From: Equadaptatus sp045601305
GTDB lineage: Bacteria > Synergistota > Synergistia > Synergistales > Synergistaceae
Assembly (NCBI GenBank): GCA_045601305.1
Contig: JAZRZG010000133.1
Span: forward strand, 1-7,098
DNA length: 7,098 nt
Direction of reading: 5' to 3'
Position numbers and translations under genes: made by a program
Notes under the pieces: generated by a model
Database searches by the model: none
What the model saw: only the letters and a program-made list of their open reading frames with translations
Told to the model about the DNA's origin: nothing
Part shown: positions 5,284 through 7,098 of the stretch, piece after piece
Layout of the letters: every line of letters begins with the position of its first letter
Position numbering within the stretch: the stretch's first letter is position 1

Positions 5284-7070
5284 TGAAGATAGTGAACGAC
5301 AGAAAAGCAGAAAATATAGCGGCGGTTGTTTTGGCAGTTGTTTGCTGTCTTTTGGCGGCAACGTTGTCTTTTGCCGCGACTGCGCGGTTTGACCCGCAGA
5401 AGGTGCATGGACCTAAGATTGAGAAGCTGTGTATGGTGATTGTGAACAATACTGACGCGCAGATTTTAGCGGCGGAAAACGGCGACCTTGACGTTGTGAG
5501 CGACATTGTCAGACCGTCCGATATTCAGATTATCAGCAGAAACAAGCATTTTGACACCTCTATGGCGCGCGCTTTTCACGCGTTTTTTATGCTTATCAAC
5601 ACGCAGGAGGGTATCTGGAAGGATAAGTATGTTCGTCAGGCGGCAGCGCAGTCGATTGACAGGAACAATATTGTCCGCACGATTTTTTCAGGCTACTGTG
5701 TGCCGATTAACAGCTGGCTGCCTCCTGTTTCGCCTTGGGCGCTGCAGGGAAGAAGCGCGAATTTATTTAATCGCGCGGCTGCGCGCGCCAAGCTGAAAAA
5801 ACGCGGCTTTAAGTGGGGGCTTGACGGAATGCTGATAGCTCCCGACGGCAAGCCTGTGAAAAAGATGAAACTTCTGACGCCTTTGGCAAAGGTCGCGCCC
5901 ACTACCGCTGAGCTTGCCGAACAGGTTGCGGACAGTCTGCGTGCCGCCGGTTTTCCTGTTGAAGCTGAGCCTATGGATTTTTCAGCCATGATTTCAAAAA
6001 TAGACCGTAAGGAGTATTCGCTTGCCGTCATGGCGTGGTCTATGGGCAGAAATCCTGACTCTCTGCACGGTTTTTATCACAGCTCAATGAATATTCCGGG
6101 CGGCTACAACTATTCGGGTATCAGCGACAAGGCGCTTGACAAGGCGCTTGACGGTATTGTGACGGCAAAAACGAAGGAGGAGGCGCGCAAGGCTTCCGAC
6201 AAAGCGCAAATTCTGCTTGAAGATTTGGTGCCTTCTGTTCCTATTTACAGTCGTCTGTCTGTTGCCGCAGTATCAAATTCCTGGAAGAATATTATTACGA
6301 CCGAGCGTATGACCGCGGACAATATGTGGACGATTATGCTGGCGGAACCGAGAAATGGAAGTTTGTACAACGGGAGTCTGGAGTCGGGAGTCGGGAATCG
6401 AAAATCGAACAATAACTTTAAGAAAACAAAAAAACTAAATCGACAGGCAATGCGCGATGAGCGAAATAACGAAACAAAAATCATGCGGATGCTGCTTGTC
6501 GAGGAGCCGCGAAATCTTAATCCGTTTACCGCAAGCAGCGCGTATTCCTGGCAGGTGCTGGGCATGATGTATGAGGGACTGCTTGAAACCGATCCTTTTA
6601 CGCTTGAAGACGCTCCCGGGATTGCCGAAAAATGGTCGGTGAACGCGGGAAAAAATCAGACTGTTATCAAATTTACGCTTAAACCGAATTTGCTCTGGAG
6701 TGACGGAAGCAGGCTGACCTCGCGCGATTTCGCGCGGACTGTGCAGTTTATAAAAAAGAATAAAATTCCGCGGTTTCTTGATGCCGTTAAGAATGTGAAA
6801 TCTGTCAGCTGTCCCACGGAGCGCGACATTGTGGTGACGCTTTCTGGCGAAAGTTACTGGTATTTGGACAAAATCGGCGGTATGCTTTGTATGCCGGCGA
6901 AAACTCTTGACGCCGTCAAAGACTGGCAAAACTGGAATCCGCTGGATAAATCGCAGAAATTCGGACCTTATGGTTTTATATGTACGGGCCCTTTTATATT
7001 TGAAAGTTACAGACCGGGTGAATATGTTATGATGCGGCGAAATGATAATTACAGGAGGCTGAAACGGTGA
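5283..7070 (+). CDS. Circularly permuted family-5 (peptide-type) ABC transporter solute-binding protein
   Basis: This 595-residue protein carries both parts of a family-5 extracellular solute-binding protein (SBP_bac_5; OppA/DppA class) in reversed order. Residues 13-33 are a hydrophobic Sec signal with a likely cut near SFA-AT and no convincing lipobox. Residues about 36-356 match the C-terminal part of the family: FDPQKVHGPKIEKL, ENGDLDVV, then NTQEGIWKDKYVRQA with AIDR-like QSIDRNNIV (123-131) and GYCVPINSWLPP. Residues about 357-397 are a polar, basic linker. Residues about 398-590 match the N-terminal part: MLLVEEPRNLNPFTASSA, VLGMMYEGLLETD, GIAEKWSV, LLWSDGSRLTSRDFARTV, CTGPFIFESYRPGEYV, RRNDNY. 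In normal relatives 'RNPDYW' is followed directly by the segment that starts this protein. The halves sum to about 510 residues, one complete protein. GTG 5283 overlaps the rmlB stop by one base; its ribosome site is weak (GGGA). A split or decayed gene is the alternative. Confidence 0.82.
   Translation: MKIVNDRKAENIAAVVLAVVCCLLAATLSFAATARFDPQKVHGPKIEKLCMVIVNNTDAQILAAENGDLDVVSDIVRPSDIQIISRNKHFDTSMARAFHAFFMLINTQEGIWKDKYVRQAAAQSIDRNNIVRTIFSGYCVPINSWLPPVSPWALQGRSANLFNRAAARAKLKKRGFKWGLDGMLIAPDGKPVKKMKLLTPLAKVAPTTAELAEQVADSLRAAGFPVEAEPMDFSAMISKIDRKEYSLAVMAWSMGRNPDSLHGFYHSSMNIPGGYNYSGISDKALDKALDGIVTAKTKEEARKASDKAQILLEDLVPSVPIYSRLSVAAVSNSWKNIITTERMTADNMWTIMLAEPRNGSLYNGSLESGVGNRKSNNNFKKTKKLNRQAMRDERNNETKIMRMLLVEEPRNLNPFTASSAYSWQVLGMMYEGLLETDPFTLEDAPGIAEKWSVNAGKNQTVIKFTLKPNLLWSDGSRLTSRDFARTVQFIKKNKIPRFLDAVKNVKSVSCPTERDIVVTLSGESYWYLDKIGGMLCMPAKTLDAVKDWQNWNPLDKSQKFGPYGFICTGPFIFESYRPGEYVMMRRNDNYRRLKR
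6372..6406. repeat. Five-unit heptanucleotide array inside the solute-binding-protein gene
   Basis: Five contiguous 7-bp units are visible: GGGAGTC, TGGAGTC, GGGAGTC, GGGAATC, GAAAATC. They encode part of the linker between the two swapped halves. Rotated by three bases the unit reads GTCGGGA, close to GTAGGTA from the arrays around the four-helix-bundle gene. As in those arrays, the units decay toward GAAAAT at one end. No complementary block follows. The array contains no in-frame stop, so it is translated. Confidence 0.8.
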
Positions 7071-7098
7071 AACGCAGCTGGCTTCGCAAAAGAACGGC
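7067..7098 (+). CDS. Start of a translationally coupled gene (10 codons, runs off the window)
   Basis: GTG 7067 overlaps the TGA of the solute-binding-protein gene (GTGA) and has a strong AGGAGG (7053-7058) 8 bases upstream. The visible codons read (V/M)KRSWLRKRT, a strongly basic start. Such a start would suit the n-region of a signal peptide or the cytoplasmic tail before the first membrane helix of an ABC permease. The next gene after a family-5 binding protein is commonly a DppB/OppB-type permease, but nothing visible here proves that. The spacing and overlap make translational coupling likely. Confidence 0.6.
   Translation, partial: MKRSWLRKRT

Overview
The window looks like an accessory stretch of a bacterial surface-glycan (O-antigen or S-layer glycan type) locus that has been repeatedly rearranged. 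Composition is mid-range in GC. The divergent AAA/DUF4143-type ATPase, the family-5 solute-binding protein with a Sec signal, and the four-helix-bundle (23S-IVS-type) gene would fit a Gram-negative, probably anaerobic or gut-associated bacterium (Synergistota, Elusimicrobiota and Spirochaetota come to mind). This is an impression only, since there is no rRNA or other marker gene here.

Layout. 1-122 (minus): 5' end of an ATPase with a Walker A motif. 123-419: gene-free stretch with a three-copy 33-bp-period repeat and a good extended -10 promoter reading rightward. 420-1520: VioA/DesI-like sugar aminotransferase. 1536-1646: a 36-codon stump of rmlA. 1658-2661: a DUF1016/YhcG-type PD-(D/E)XK nuclease gene broken by one frameshift. 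2732-3601: complete rmlA. 3586-3722 and 4090-4243: two long arrays of 7-bp repeats bracketing a 117-codon four-helix-bundle gene (3741-4094). 4264-5283: complete rmlB. 5283-7070: a 595-codon protein containing both halves of a family-5 solute-binding protein in swapped order. 7067-7098: start of another gene, translationally coupled.

How the genes work together. RmlA makes dTDP-glucose, RmlB converts it to dTDP-4-keto-6-deoxyglucose, and the aminotransferase can aminate that product to a dTDP-4-amino-4,6-dideoxyhexose. rmlC and rmlD are not in the window, so an amino-deoxy sugar is a better guess than rhamnose. All genes from 420 onward lie on the plus strand and could be read from the promoter at 352-382.

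The most interesting points are: (1) the solute-binding protein looks circularly permuted (signal peptide, then C-terminal half, then a linker, then N-terminal half), with the two halves adding up to about one complete protein; (2) the four-helix-bundle gene sits between two exact-register heptanucleotide arrays that share a 21-bp core and can fold on themselves; (3) a related heptad array lies in the linker of the permuted protein; (4) the nuclease gene sits between a truncated and a complete rmlA. Together (2)-(4) suggest small mobile or recombinogenic cassettes acting on this sugar locus; this is inference.
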